A program made the position numbers and the translations under genes. From the NCBI RefSeq assembly GCF_014174215.1, contig NZ_JABEQL010000007.1:1-64000 (forward strand): DNA of 64,000 nucleotides, given 5' to 3'. Shown one piece after another: positions 26,278 to 35,488 of the stretch (the first letter of the stretch is position 1; every line of letters begins with the position of its first letter). The stretch comes from Gluconacetobacter tumulicola. Its GTDB lineage: Bacteria > Pseudomonadota > Alphaproteobacteria > Acetobacterales > Acetobacteraceae. The notes beneath the pieces were generated by a model. The model had not been told where the DNA came from, did no database searches, and worked only from the letters and a program-made list of their open reading frames with translations.

Positions 26278-27486
26278 ATGCGCATTGTCTATCTGACGCA
26301 ATGGTTCGACCCCGAAACGCACGTCATCAAGGGAACGAAATTCGTGCGCGCCTTGCAGTCGGCCGGGCATGAGGTGACGGTGGTGACGGGCTTCCCGAAC
26401 TATCCCACCGGTCGGCTCTATCCGGGCTACAGGCTACGGCTGATCCACAAGGAGGTGATAGGCGGCGTGAATGTCGTCAGGCTGCCGCTTTATCCGAGCC
26501 ACGACTCCTCGTCGCTACGGCGGTCCTTCAACTATCTCTCGTTCTTTCTCTCCGCGTTCGTCTATCTTCTGCTTCGGCGTACCCCCTTCGATATCGCCTA
26601 CGTGTATCATCCGCCCATCACCGTAGGGCTTGCCGCGGCGGTTGCCGGCCTCTGGCGGCGGCTGCCCTTCATCCTCGACGTGCAGGATCTCTGGCCCGAC
26701 ACGCTCGCAGCCACGGGCATGGCGGGCGGACGGCGCTCCATGCAGCTGGTCGGCTTGCTTTGCCGCTTCGTCTATCGGCGAAGCGATGCCATCGTGGCGC
26801 AGTCGGAAGGTATGAAAACCGCGCTGAACGCCCATGGCGTTCCGGCCGACAAGCTCGTCACCATCCGGAACTGGGCGGAGGCCGAGCCTCCGATCAATGA
26901 GGGGGAGGCTCGGCTCGCACCGCATCATTTCGTGGTGGTCTACGGGGGCAATCTCGGCCGCGCCCAGGATCTTGGGACGGTGCTGGATGCTGCGGCGCGG
27001 TTGCGCGAGCGGAAGCCGGATATCCTGATCCGGCTTTACGGTGGCGGCGTGGAGGCTGAGCCGCTACGCGCCCGCGCCGAAGCCCTGAGCTTGACGAATG
27101 TGGAGTTCCACGGCCCGGTCGGCAAGGATGCGATAGGCGCGATTTTCGCCCAGGCCGACGCTTTGCTGGTGCATCTCGCCGACCATCCGCTCTTCGCCAT
27201 CACGGTCCCGTCGAAGGTGCAGGCCTACCTGGCCATGGGCAGGCCCATCGTCGCGGGCCTGGCGGGAGAGGCGGCGCGATTGCTCGTCGAATCCAAAGCC
27301 GCGGTCGTTGCACCGCCCGGCGACCCGCGCGCCCTCGCGGAAGCCATCGCGTCCCTGGCCGATATGCCCCTGGAAGCGCGCAAGGCCATGGGGCACGCCG
27401 GCCACGACTATTATCAGCGCCATTTGTCGTTTCAGTCGGGCGTACGTCGAACCTTGGGTCTTTTCGACCGCGCTCGCCCGACATGA
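26278..27486 (+). CDS. Glycosyltransferase family 4, WbuB-like
   Basis: 402 residues; GGAGG lies 7 bases before the ATG. The N-terminus, MRIVYLTQWFDPETHVIKG then VTVVTGFPNYPTGRLYPGY, is typical of WbuB-type transferases. FILDVQDLWPDTLAATG is a strongly conserved segment of that group. The donor domain has VVVYGGNLGRAQDLGTVL and ITVPSKVQAYLAMGRPIVA. WbuB-type enzymes are known as L-FucNAc transferases in several O-antigen systems, which fits the capEFG-type genes at 13997-17365. The stop overlaps the next start (ATGA). Confidence 0.86.
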   Translation: MRIVYLTQWFDPETHVIKGTKFVRALQSAGHEVTVVTGFPNYPTGRLYPGYRLRLIHKEVIGGVNVVRLPLYPSHDSSSLRRSFNYLSFFLSAFVYLLLRRTPFDIAYVYHPPITVGLAAAVAGLWRRLPFILDVQDLWPDTLAATGMAGGRRSMQLVGLLCRFVYRRSDAIVAQSEGMKTALNAHGVPADKLVTIRNWAEAEPPINEGEARLAPHHFVVVYGGNLGRAQDLGTVLDAAARLRERKPDILIRLYGGGVEAEPLRARAEALSLTNVEFHGPVGKDAIGAIFAQADALLVHLADHPLFAITVPSKVQAYLAMGRPIVAGLAGEAARLLVESKAAVVAPPGDPRALAEAIASLADMPLEARKAMGHAGHDYYQRHLSFQSGVRRTLGLFDRARPT

Positions 27487-28883
27487 TGATTGCGCCTCAA
27501 TCCCGAATTGCCCGGCGGCTCGCGAGCCCGGCTTTCCTGCCGGTGGTTACGCCCACCGGCATTCCCCGCCTGCCCCTGTTCCTGGTGCTCGGCTGGATCG
27601 CGGCCACGTTTCTGCTGTTCCTGATCTGGCCTATCAATTGGCCGATCTATCATATCGAGGAATGGGAGCGGCTTGTCGCCTATGTCTCGACCTGCCTTCT
27701 CCTGATCGGCGCCGCCGCATGGACGGGCTCGAAAGGCCCGACAAGGCTGACCGCGCCTCTGTCCAGAGTACGGTTGCTGCTCGTCGCCGGCGCCTTGGCG
27801 GCGGCTCTGTTACTGACGCCCTCCTGCATAACCTATACGGGCCGGGGCCCCTGGGAGCTGCTCGACGCCATGAGCGACCAGGGTGCGGCGTACCGGCGGC
27901 TACAAGCCAATCTGGTGTCCGCCGCCGGCCATCACACCGCCATGGCCCTGGCGCGCGCGTTTTTTGCGCCGCTTGTATACGCCGTGCTGCCGCTTGGCAT
28001 ATTGCGCTGGCGCGATATTGGTTGGAGTGGTCGGCTTTCAGTGGCCGTAACCGCCGCCTGCTCGATCGTGTTTTCCCTCATGCGTGGGACGGACAAGGAA
28101 ATCGCCGATCTGTTCGTGATCGGCGTTTCGGCCATGTTCGTCTTATACGGCCGCGCTTGGGCGGCTGGCCATCGCGGCACGGTCCTCCTGCGCCGCTTCT
28201 GGCGCTGGGCCCTGGCGGGGGCGTTGTTCGTGTATGCCGCCCAGGCTCTCTATACCGAGCGCAAGGATCTTCGTCTCAATGCGCGGCATCTGCCGCGCAG
28301 CAGCGTCTGCGCGAATGCCACGAATATCTGCGCCGACCTCGCCAATCCCTGGATCACCTGGATGCCGCCTCAGCAGCGCTTCGGAGTCACGCTGTTCATT
28401 CTCTCCACCTGCTCCGGCTATTATGGGCTCGACCTCGCGCTGCGGAACCCCTTCGAATCCTCGTTCGGCGTCGGTCATTCTCCGGTGGCGCTCACCATGT
28501 ATGAAACGTTGACCGGCGACCACACGCCGCATCTGCGCACCTACACGTACCGCAATGGCGAACACGAGTGGCTGGAGGAATATTACTGGTCGACGCTGGT
28601 GACGTGGATTGCCAACGATGTCGGCTTCCCCGGCGCGGCGCTGGTGCTGGGGCTCATAGGCTATATGTGGGGCATCTGGTGGCGCGAGGCAGCCGCGGGC
28701 ATGAGCGATCCGGCCGCGATACTGTTCGCGCTTACGACGACCATGATGTTCTATTTCCCGGCCAATAACCAGGTGTTCCTCACCCCCGACGGCTATACGA
28801 TCTTCGCTGTCTGGATCGCAGTGTGGCTCTGGCATCGCGCGCGCCGGACCGTATCGGTCGCGCTGCCCTGCGAGGCGGAATGA
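27483..28883 (+). CDS. Polysaccharide polymerase-type membrane protein (Wzy-like)
   Basis: 466 residues with about ten membrane segments (for example LFLVLGWIAATFLLFLIW, LLLVAGALAAALLLT, FSLMRGTDKEIADLFVIGVS). Motifs are weak, as is usual for Wzy proteins. A periplasmic loop containing ARNGEHEWLEEYYW-like sequence lies between the late helices. Cotranscription with the GT4 gene (4-bp overlap) and location at the edge of the locus support a repeat-unit polymerase role. It is unrelated in sequence to the ligase-type protein at 18395-19909, so the two probably do different jobs. Confidence 0.6.
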   Translation: MMIAPQSRIARRLASPAFLPVVTPTGIPRLPLFLVLGWIAATFLLFLIWPINWPIYHIEEWERLVAYVSTCLLLIGAAAWTGSKGPTRLTAPLSRVRLLLVAGALAAALLLTPSCITYTGRGPWELLDAMSDQGAAYRRLQANLVSAAGHHTAMALARAFFAPLVYAVLPLGILRWRDIGWSGRLSVAVTAACSIVFSLMRGTDKEIADLFVIGVSAMFVLYGRAWAAGHRGTVLLRRFWRWALAGALFVYAAQALYTERKDLRLNARHLPRSSVCANATNICADLANPWITWMPPQQRFGVTLFILSTCSGYYGLDLALRNPFESSFGVGHSPVALTMYETLTGDHTPHLRTYTYRNGEHEWLEEYYWSTLVTWIANDVGFPGAALVLGLIGYMWGIWWREAAAGMSDPAAILFALTTTMMFYFPANNQVFLTPDGYTIFAVWIAVWLWHRARRTVSVALPCEAE

Positions 28884-29038
28884 ACCAGGCAATCCGGGAT
28901 AGTCCGGGTCGCGGGATATGCAGCCATGGGCCGATGTCGAGATCATGCACGCCGATCCGCTCCAGCGTCTGCGCTATTAGAAACGACGTAGAAGGCGCAG
29001 CAGGCGCAGGACGGCGGACGGAGGGGTGACCGACCAAG

Positions 29039-29539
29039 TCAGTGCTCTATTGCTTCTTTCGAGAACGCCAAGGCGGCGTCTGTCGCAACGCGGACATCGT
29101 TTTCCTTCTTGACGCCGGCAACGCCGATGGCACCCACGACCGTATCCCCGACTTTCAGCGGCATGCCGCCCCGCAATGCCATGAATCCGGCGGTGACGAA
29201 GGCGGTGCGGCCCTTGTTGGTATTGTCCTCCGTTTCCTCGGATGGACGCTCCAGCAGCGCGGAGGTTCGTGCTTTCCCGAGTGCCAGATCCGGGCTGCCG
29301 GCACGGACGTTGTCGAAGCGATCGAAGGCCATCAGGCCACCAGAACGGTCGACGATGGCTATGGCGCAAGGGGCGTTGAGTTGCGTCGCGCTACGTATCG
29401 CGGCCTGCAGGGCAAACTGCGCGCCAGCGCGGCTGAGCGTGCTGACAGACCGGGCCAGCGGGGCGCCTGCAGCAGGTGCCATGTTCACCCATGTGGTGAT
29501 GACCGCAATCGTGAGCGCAGGAAGGAATTTCTTCATCAT
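29039..29539 (-). CDS. Secreted GlcG/HbpS-family heme-binding-type protein
   Basis: 166 residues with a signal peptide (KKFLPALTIAVITTWVNMAPAAGA). The mature domain has the GlcG/HbpS (PF03928) pattern: AIAIVDRSGGLMAFDRFD, LALGKARTSALLERPSEE, GGMPLKVGDTVVGAIGVAGV and AALAFSKEAIEH. Family members bind heme or degrade it weakly, or act as sensors; many are uncharacterised. GGAG lies upstream of the tandem ATGs at 29539 and 29536. The gene follows no obvious operon. It lies next to the efflux operon, but 161 bp separates them. Confidence 0.85.
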   Translation of the reverse strand: MMKKFLPALTIAVITTWVNMAPAAGAPLARSVSTLSRAGAQFALQAAIRSATQLNAPCAIAIVDRSGGLMAFDRFDNVRAGSPDLALGKARTSALLERPSEETEDNTNKGRTAFVTAGFMALRGGMPLKVGDTVVGAIGVAGVKKENDVRVATDAALAFSKEAIEH

Positions 29540-29700
29540 GACTCTTATTCTCCTGCAAGATGAAGGTCAGGAATCTTATTTCCGATACGGCGTAACTGAT
29601 ATTGAACGGCTGTCATATTTGAGAAAAAATAGAGATAAGGGGCAGCAGCACGGGACAGAGATATCATCTGGATGACAGGCGTGGGGTGAACATAAGCGCG

Positions 29701-31194
29701 TTATGGCACGTGGTCACGAACCGGTCGTGGATCTGCGGTCTTTCTGTTCCACCAGCCACCCCCGAGAGCCTGAAACAGGCCGACCGTATCGGACAGCCGG
29801 CCGGATTGCGCCTGGGCCAGGGTCAGGCGCGTCTGCATTTCGGCCTGCTGAGCCATAAGGAGCAGGAGCGTGCTCTCGTCTCCGTAATGATTGCCGATAC
29901 GCGCGAAGTCCAGGTTCTTCCTGGCTTCATCTTCGGCTTTTGCGGCCGCGACCAGAGTGTCCGCGTCATTGCCGATCGCGTGCAGCGCGTCCGAGACATT
30001 CTGTAAGGCGAGAACGATTGTATTCCGATAGTCCTCGATCGCCATCTTGTAGGTATTTCGGGCGGCCCGCTCCCGGTGCAGTAATGTGAATCCATCAAAA
30101 AGTGGCTGCGTGATCATTGCCGCCAGGGTCCAGGTTCCATATCCCGGTGTCGCAAACTGGCTGAACCGGTTGGCAGCCAGTCCCGGCGTCGCGACAAGGT
30201 CGAGGTCGGGCAGGCGGTTGGCGATGGCGACCCCGATCTGGGCGCTTGCGGCATGCAGGGTTTCTTCCGCCGCGCGGATGTCCGGACGCTGGTCGATCAA
30301 CTGCAGTGGAAGGGACACCGGCAGTTCCGTCGGCAGATGGAAATCGGCAAGACGGAAATCCGGCGTTGGCACATCCGACCCGTCGCCCGTCAGCGCGTCG
30401 ATCAGGTCATGCTGGGCGGCCAGCTGCTGGCGCAGAGGCGGAAGGGTCTGTTCGGCCTGGGCCAGCAAGACCCGCTGCGGCGTCACGTCCCGCTCGCCCA
30501 TGTCACCGAAGCGTTTCTGCTTCTCGTTGATGTCGAGGATGGCGCGCGCCGACGCGATCACCCCTTCGGTCGCCTCGATCTGCCCCTGGATGGCGGCATA
30601 TTGGATCGCGGCGTTCACCAGATTGCTGGTCAGTGACAGATAGGCCGCATCAAGCTGATAGCGCGCCAGGGCACGCTGTGCGTCACTGGCCTCGATCTGC
30701 CGGCGGATGGAGCCCCAGACGTCCGGCATGTAGGAAATATTCAGCTGCAGGGTATGCAGGTTGTAGAGATAACTGTTGAAACCCTGCACGCTCATACCCT
30801 GGGAGATCTTGTTGCGTGTCGGGTTGAAGAAGCCGCTGACATTCGGCCACAGCGCTCCTTTCTGCGCGGCGACACCCTCCTGCGCCGCCAGCAGGGCCTG
30901 ATGCGCCGACTCCAGGCTCGGACTATGATCGATCGCGTGGGATACCAGCGTGTTCAGGGCCGGGCAGTGAAACAACGCCCACCATTGGGCCGGGATATCC
31001 TGCCCCGGCCGGAAGGATTGCGCGGCGCCCGCCGCACCGCCGGTCTCGGCGGTGCGGGGCGGCAGGGGCGCGGGCGTATAACGATTGTCCACCGGCAGGG
31101 CCGGGCGATGGTAATCGGGACCGACGGCGCAGCCAGCCAGCGCGATCACCGCGAAACCGCCCGCCAGCCGGGACATGGTGCGGTGTGGCGTCAT
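29701..31194 (-). CDS. Outer-membrane efflux lipoprotein, NodT/CzcC type
   Basis: 497 residues from the ATG at 31194, which overlaps the stop of the RND pump gene (ATGA). The lipoprotein signal FAVIALAGCAVGPDYHRP has its lipobox Cys near residue 21, and AVGPDYxRP is the standard NodT-family start. Two OEP domains follow, with LPDVWGSIRRQIEASDAQRA-like and AAEETLHAASAQIGVAIANR repeats. It should form the trimeric outer-membrane channel for the pump and adaptor encoded upstream. The C-terminus is slightly extended and basic. Confidence 0.9.
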   Translation of the reverse strand: MTPHRTMSRLAGGFAVIALAGCAVGPDYHRPALPVDNRYTPAPLPPRTAETGGAAGAAQSFRPGQDIPAQWWALFHCPALNTLVSHAIDHSPSLESAHQALLAAQEGVAAQKGALWPNVSGFFNPTRNKISQGMSVQGFNSYLYNLHTLQLNISYMPDVWGSIRRQIEASDAQRALARYQLDAAYLSLTSNLVNAAIQYAAIQGQIEATEGVIASARAILDINEKQKRFGDMGERDVTPQRVLLAQAEQTLPPLRQQLAAQHDLIDALTGDGSDVPTPDFRLADFHLPTELPVSLPLQLIDQRPDIRAAEETLHAASAQIGVAIANRLPDLDLVATPGLAANRFSQFATPGYGTWTLAAMITQPLFDGFTLLHRERAARNTYKMAIEDYRNTIVLALQNVSDALHAIGNDADTLVAAAKAEDEARKNLDFARIGNHYGDESTLLLLMAQQAEMQTRLTLAQAQSGRLSDTVGLFQALGGGWWNRKTADPRPVRDHVP

Positions 31195-34100
31195 GATGAC
31201 GCCTCCCCGGGCGTACGGCGCATTGGCCGCCCTTCCAGCCGTTTTTCCAGTTCGTAATAATAGGTCGGGAGAATGAACAGGGTCAGCACGGTGGCGATGC
31301 CCAGTCCGCCGACCACCACCGTCGCCAGCCCACGCTGGACATCGGTGCCGATGCCGGTCGCGAGCGCCGCCGGCAGCATGCCCACGCTGGCCACGGTGGC
31401 CGTCATCAGGACCGGGCGGAAACGCTGGCCCGCGCCGTCCAGCACCGCCGTCCGCAGGGATTCGCCCTCGGCGCGCAGGCGATTGAAGTTCGAGACCATG
31501 ATGATGCCGTTCTGGATCGCAACGCCGAACAGGGCGATGAACCCGACGGCGGTCGCGATATTGAGCGTCTCGCCACGCGCATGCAGTGCGACCAGGCCGC
31601 CGAGTGTCGCCATCGGCACCACGGCCAGCACCAGCACCGCCTGACGCATCGCGCCGAACTGGCAGAACAGCAGCACCAGCATGACGGCGAACATGATGCC
31701 AAGCGCCACGGTCAGGCGCGCCTGGGCGCGTTGTGCCTGCTCGAACGTGCCGGCCCATTCCAGGCTGTAGACGGAGGGATCGAAATGGACCTGAGTCGCG
31801 ATACGGGCCTGCGCATCGGCGAGATATTGGGAGAGCGGCCGCTGTCCGTTATCGAGGCGGATCGTGATCTGGCGCTGGTTGCGCTCATGGGCGATCGTTC
31901 CCTCGCCGGTCTGGAGCGAGACATGGGCAACCACACCCAGCGGTATCCGCGCACCCGACGGTGTGGTCAGCGGCAACTGGCGGATGATGTCGAGATTGCT
32001 GTTGATCGCGCGGGGGATATGGACGGTCATGTTGTAGACGCGGTCTCCGGCATAGACCGACGAGACGGGGGTATCGCCGATCATGTTCTGGACCACGGCC
32101 AGGATGTCCGTGCCGGCCAGTCCGTAGCGCGCGGCTTCCTTTCGGTCCACGGCTACATCCAGTTCGGGTGTCGGCGGCTCCTGGAAGATCGAGGCCGCTG
32201 CCGTGCCGGGAACCTGCCGCATGACATCGACGATCTGCGTGCCGATCCGGCGCAGTTCATGGAAATCGTCCCCATAGACGCGCAGAACCAGCGGCGAATG
32301 CGCGCCGCCGACCAGATCGTTCATGTTGTCGGCGATCGGCTGGCTGATACCGAAGCTGATACCCGGGATCGTCGCCAGGCGTGTGCGGAGGCGGGCAACG
32401 AACTGGGCCTTGGTCTCGCCATGCGGCCATTCGTCATAGGGACGCAGCCCGACCGGCGCTTCGATATGCGACGGTGTCCATGGGTCGGTGCCGGAATCGC
32501 TGCGGCCGAGCTGCGTGACGGCGAAGCTGGTTTCCGGGAAGGAACGGATCGCCGTGCGGATCTCATCAGCCATGGCGCCGGCCCGCTCCAGCGACAGGCC
32601 GGAGGGAAGCTGGACCTGGATCCACAGCGCGCCCTCATCGAGGTCGGGCAGAAACTCGCGCCCGGCGCTGGCGCCAAGCCATGCCGTCAGAACGAAGGCG
32701 GCGATGCCCCCGGCATAGGCCAGGAATGGACGATCCAGACTGTGGGCCAGCAGCCGGTGATAGACCCTGTGCAACCATTCCAGCGGGGCATTATGGAACA
32801 GCCGGTGTGGTTTACGCAGGACCAGGAACGCCAGCGAGGGGATCAGCGTGATGGCGCAGAGCAGCGCGCCGAGCAGGGCGAAGCTGACGGTGAAGGCCAT
32901 GGGCCGGAACAGCTTGCCCGATGCCCCCTCGAAGGCGAACAGGGGGCCGTAGGCGATGATGATGATCAGGGTCGCGAAGAAGATCGCGCGTGCCATCGTG
33001 TCGGTGATCTCAAGGATGTCCCCAGGGATCAGCGTTCTATCCGGATGGTCCTCACGCAAGCGCAGGATGGCTTCGGTCACCACGATCGCGCCATCGACGA
33101 TCACACCGAAATCGATCGCGCCGAGGGAGAACAGGTTGGCCGGCATGTGCAGGCCCATCATCAGCACGAACAGGGTGGCCAGCGACAGCGGAATGGTGAC
33201 GGCGGCGATGACGGCGCTGCGGGGACTGCCCAGGAACAGCACGAGTACGACGAAGACCAGTCCCATGCCTTCCAGCACCGTGTGAGCCACCTTGTCGGTG
33301 GTCGCGCGGACCAGATTGTCGCGGTCGATATAGGGCGCGATCCGCGCGCCTTGCCGCACCAGGCGCCTGTTCAGCAGATCCACCCGCGCGTGGACGGCGG
33401 CCAGGACCTGCGAGGGATTCTGGCCGGTCAGGGTTGCGACGATGCCTTCGATCGTGTCCGGATTGCCGTCCTTCCCCAAGATGCCCTGCCGGACCTGATG
33501 TCCGAACTGCATCTGGCCCAGGTCGCGGATCAGCACCGGCTTGCCGTCATGCGCGACCACGCCGATATCGCCCATGTCGGCCAGGGTATGAACCATGTCG
33601 ATCCCGCGCACGATATAGGATTGGTCGCCGCGCGTGACGCGATCGCCGCCGACATTGACATTATTGTTCTTCAGCGCGGCCAGGACGTCGTTGATCCCGA
33701 TATGGTACCGGTTCAGGGCGTCCGGATCGAGCAGGAGCTGATATTCCTTGGTAAACCCGCCGAAATTGCTCACCGACGCTACCCCTGGGATTTGCATCAG
33801 CGCCGGGATGACGACCCAGTTCTGGATGTCCGACAACTGCATCAGGTTCAGGCTGTCGGAGCGCAGCGTGTAGCGGTAGATCTCGCCGGCGGGCCCCGTG
33901 ACTGGGCCAAGGGCCGGGGTGACGTTGGCCGGCAGGTTGGCCTGGGCGATCTGTTCGGTCACGCGCTGGCGCGCGAAATAGACGTCTGTCCCGTCGCGGA
34001 AGATCAACGTGATCAGCGACAGGCCGAACGTGCTGCTGGACCGGCTGTCGATCAGGCCCGGGACGCTGGCCAACTGTCGCTCCAGCGGCGTGGTGATCTG

Positions 34101-34289
34101 CTGCTCGACCTCCGCGGCAGCCAGGCCGCCCGCCTGCGTCGTGATCATGACATTGACGGAGCCGAGGTCCGGATAGGCCTCGACCGCGATATCCCGCCAC
34201 GCCAGGGTACCGAAACAGGCCAGCAGCGCCATGATCATGAAGACGATGCGGCGCTGACGCAGGCACAGCCCGATGAATTTGTTAATCAT
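31191..34289 (-). CDS. czcA: RND heavy-metal efflux pump, CzcA/CusA family
   Basis: 1032 residues, full length for the family. It starts MINKFIGLCLRQRRIVFMIM and then WRDIAVEAYPDLGSVNVMI. The heavy-metal-RND signature in transmembrane helix 4 reads GAIDFGVIVDGAIVVTE near residues 391-407, keeping both Asp and the Glu that define proton/metal coupling. PLSLATLFVLMMGLHMPANL and VALHARGETLNIATAVGFIA are further family blocks. The metal cannot be fixed from sequence (cobalt-zinc-cadmium or nickel are likelier than copper because no Met triad is apparent). It is the middle gene of an adaptor-pump-channel operon; its start overlaps the adaptor stop by 8 bp. Confidence 0.9.
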   Translation of the reverse strand: MINKFIGLCLRQRRIVFMIMALLACFGTLAWRDIAVEAYPDLGSVNVMITTQAGGLAAAEVEQQITTPLERQLASVPGLIDSRSSSTFGLSLITLIFRDGTDVYFARQRVTEQIAQANLPANVTPALGPVTGPAGEIYRYTLRSDSLNLMQLSDIQNWVVIPALMQIPGVASVSNFGGFTKEYQLLLDPDALNRYHIGINDVLAALKNNNVNVGGDRVTRGDQSYIVRGIDMVHTLADMGDIGVVAHDGKPVLIRDLGQMQFGHQVRQGILGKDGNPDTIEGIVATLTGQNPSQVLAAVHARVDLLNRRLVRQGARIAPYIDRDNLVRATTDKVAHTVLEGMGLVFVVLVLFLGSPRSAVIAAVTIPLSLATLFVLMMGLHMPANLFSLGAIDFGVIVDGAIVVTEAILRLREDHPDRTLIPGDILEITDTMARAIFFATLIIIIAYGPLFAFEGASGKLFRPMAFTVSFALLGALLCAITLIPSLAFLVLRKPHRLFHNAPLEWLHRVYHRLLAHSLDRPFLAYAGGIAAFVLTAWLGASAGREFLPDLDEGALWIQVQLPSGLSLERAGAMADEIRTAIRSFPETSFAVTQLGRSDSGTDPWTPSHIEAPVGLRPYDEWPHGETKAQFVARLRTRLATIPGISFGISQPIADNMNDLVGGAHSPLVLRVYGDDFHELRRIGTQIVDVMRQVPGTAAASIFQEPPTPELDVAVDRKEAARYGLAGTDILAVVQNMIGDTPVSSVYAGDRVYNMTVHIPRAINSNLDIIRQLPLTTPSGARIPLGVVAHVSLQTGEGTIAHERNQRQITIRLDNGQRPLSQYLADAQARIATQVHFDPSVYSLEWAGTFEQAQRAQARLTVALGIMFAVMLVLLFCQFGAMRQAVLVLAVVPMATLGGLVALHARGETLNIATAVGFIALFGVAIQNGIIMVSNFNRLRAEGESLRTAVLDGAGQRFRPVLMTATVASVGMLPAALATGIGTDVQRGLATVVVGGLGIATVLTLFILPTYYYELEKRLEGRPMRRTPGEASS

Positions 34290-35421
34290 CGTTCAGCAGC
34301 ACCGCGCCCTGGGTCACGACCCGATCGCCCGCGGCCAGTCCGCTCAGGACCCGGCTGTTCGTTCCGTCGTCATAGACGATATCGACCGTCCGGCGGCGGA
34401 AGACGTGGGGCCGCGCCTCCACGAACACCGTGGTCGCGTCGTTGTTCATCAGGATCGCCGTCTGCGGGATCGTGATTTCCGGTGGCTGCGGCACGGCGAT
34501 GGCAACATGGGCATAGAGATGGGGCAGCAGGGTGCCGGTCGGGTTCGTGACTTCGAAATGTACGGTGCGCCGGCGCGTGTCCGCCTGCAGGGACGGGCGC
34601 AGCCCGTCGAGCGCGCCGCTCAATTGGAGGCCGGGCAGAACCGGAAACGTGGCATGCGCGGTCATGCCGGCCTGAACGAGCGGCGCCTGATCTTCCGCCA
34701 GGTCGGCAGTGACCCAGAGCATGCGCGTGTCGAGCAACGTCATCATGACTGCCGTCGGATCGGTGACGTTCATGCCCGCCGCGACCGAGACCGTATCGAT
34801 CACGCCGTCGATCGGCGCGGTCAAGGGGACCAGGGAGCCGGCGTGGGCGTCGGTCCCGGCCTGTCCGTCGCGGCCGAGTGCTGCGAGACGGTCGCGCGCA
34901 CGATCCAGTTCGGATCGGGCCTGCGCATAGGCGGCCCGTGCGCTTTCCAGATCCTTGACCGCACCGCCTCCGGCGCCGACGACATGGCGGGCGCGTTCAT
35001 ATTGATCTCCCGCCAGGGTGAAGGCGGCGCGGGCTTTTTCCTCGTCCGAACTGGCCTGGGCCATATCGCCTGACGCGATCAGGGCCAGGAGCTGGCCGCG
35101 TTTGACGCGGGTGCCGGGTGCGACATCCATACGGACGATATGGCCCGCTACGGGCGGCAGCAGAGAGATGGTGCGCGCGGGTTCGGCGGCGATTTCGCCT
35201 GGTGCGTCGATCGTCTTCGGCCGCTCCTCGACCTTGACGGTTTCCACTGCGAGACGCGGCAGGAGCGGGGAGTCCGCGTCAACAATCACATCACCGGTCT
35301 GGTCGCGGTGCATCGTCTGTGCTGTGGACGGATCGATCCTGCCTGTAGCGAGAAAGCCAATGGTCAGAAGGGCGGGGAGAGAAGGCCGTGCGGCCTGCCT
35401 ATGGCGTTTGCAGCGCATCAT
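34282..35421 (-). CDS. czcB: RND periplasmic adaptor, CzcB-like
   Basis: 379 residues from tandem ATGs at 35421/35418; the frame is open to 35502. A hydrophobic export segment (LPALLTIGFLATG) leads to a biotinyl-lipoyl half-motif (IDAPGEIAAEPARTISLLPP and RVKRGQLLALIASGD). A helical hairpin and LVPLTAPIDGVIDTVSVAAG follow, which is the membrane-fusion-protein layout. The C-terminal part ends GDRVVTQGAVLLNDD, as in CzcB. No His-rich metal-binding extension is present. It is the first gene of the efflux operon. No sensor kinase or metal regulator is adjacent, so regulation is not visible. Confidence 0.87.
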   Translation of the reverse strand: MMRCKRHRQAARPSLPALLTIGFLATGRIDPSTAQTMHRDQTGDVIVDADSPLLPRLAVETVKVEERPKTIDAPGEIAAEPARTISLLPPVAGHIVRMDVAPGTRVKRGQLLALIASGDMAQASSDEEKARAAFTLAGDQYERARHVVGAGGGAVKDLESARAAYAQARSELDRARDRLAALGRDGQAGTDAHAGSLVPLTAPIDGVIDTVSVAAGMNVTDPTAVMMTLLDTRMLWVTADLAEDQAPLVQAGMTAHATFPVLPGLQLSGALDGLRPSLQADTRRRTVHFEVTNPTGTLLPHLYAHVAIAVPQPPEITIPQTAILMNNDATTVFVEARPHVFRRRTVDIVYDDGTNSRVLSGLAAGDRVVTQGAVLLNDD

Positions 35422-35488
35422 ACGTATTGGGCTCGAGAACATCCAGGATGGGTAGAAACAGGCGCTGCAGATGCGATTGCGGGGCGCG

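Noticed and set aside
31581-34475. A 964-codon open frame on the plus strand opposite the RND pump gene
   Set aside because: It is antisense to a clear CzcA-family gene, has no family motifs and is rich in Gln, Asp, Arg and His, as expected for the reverse of a GC-rich coding sequence.
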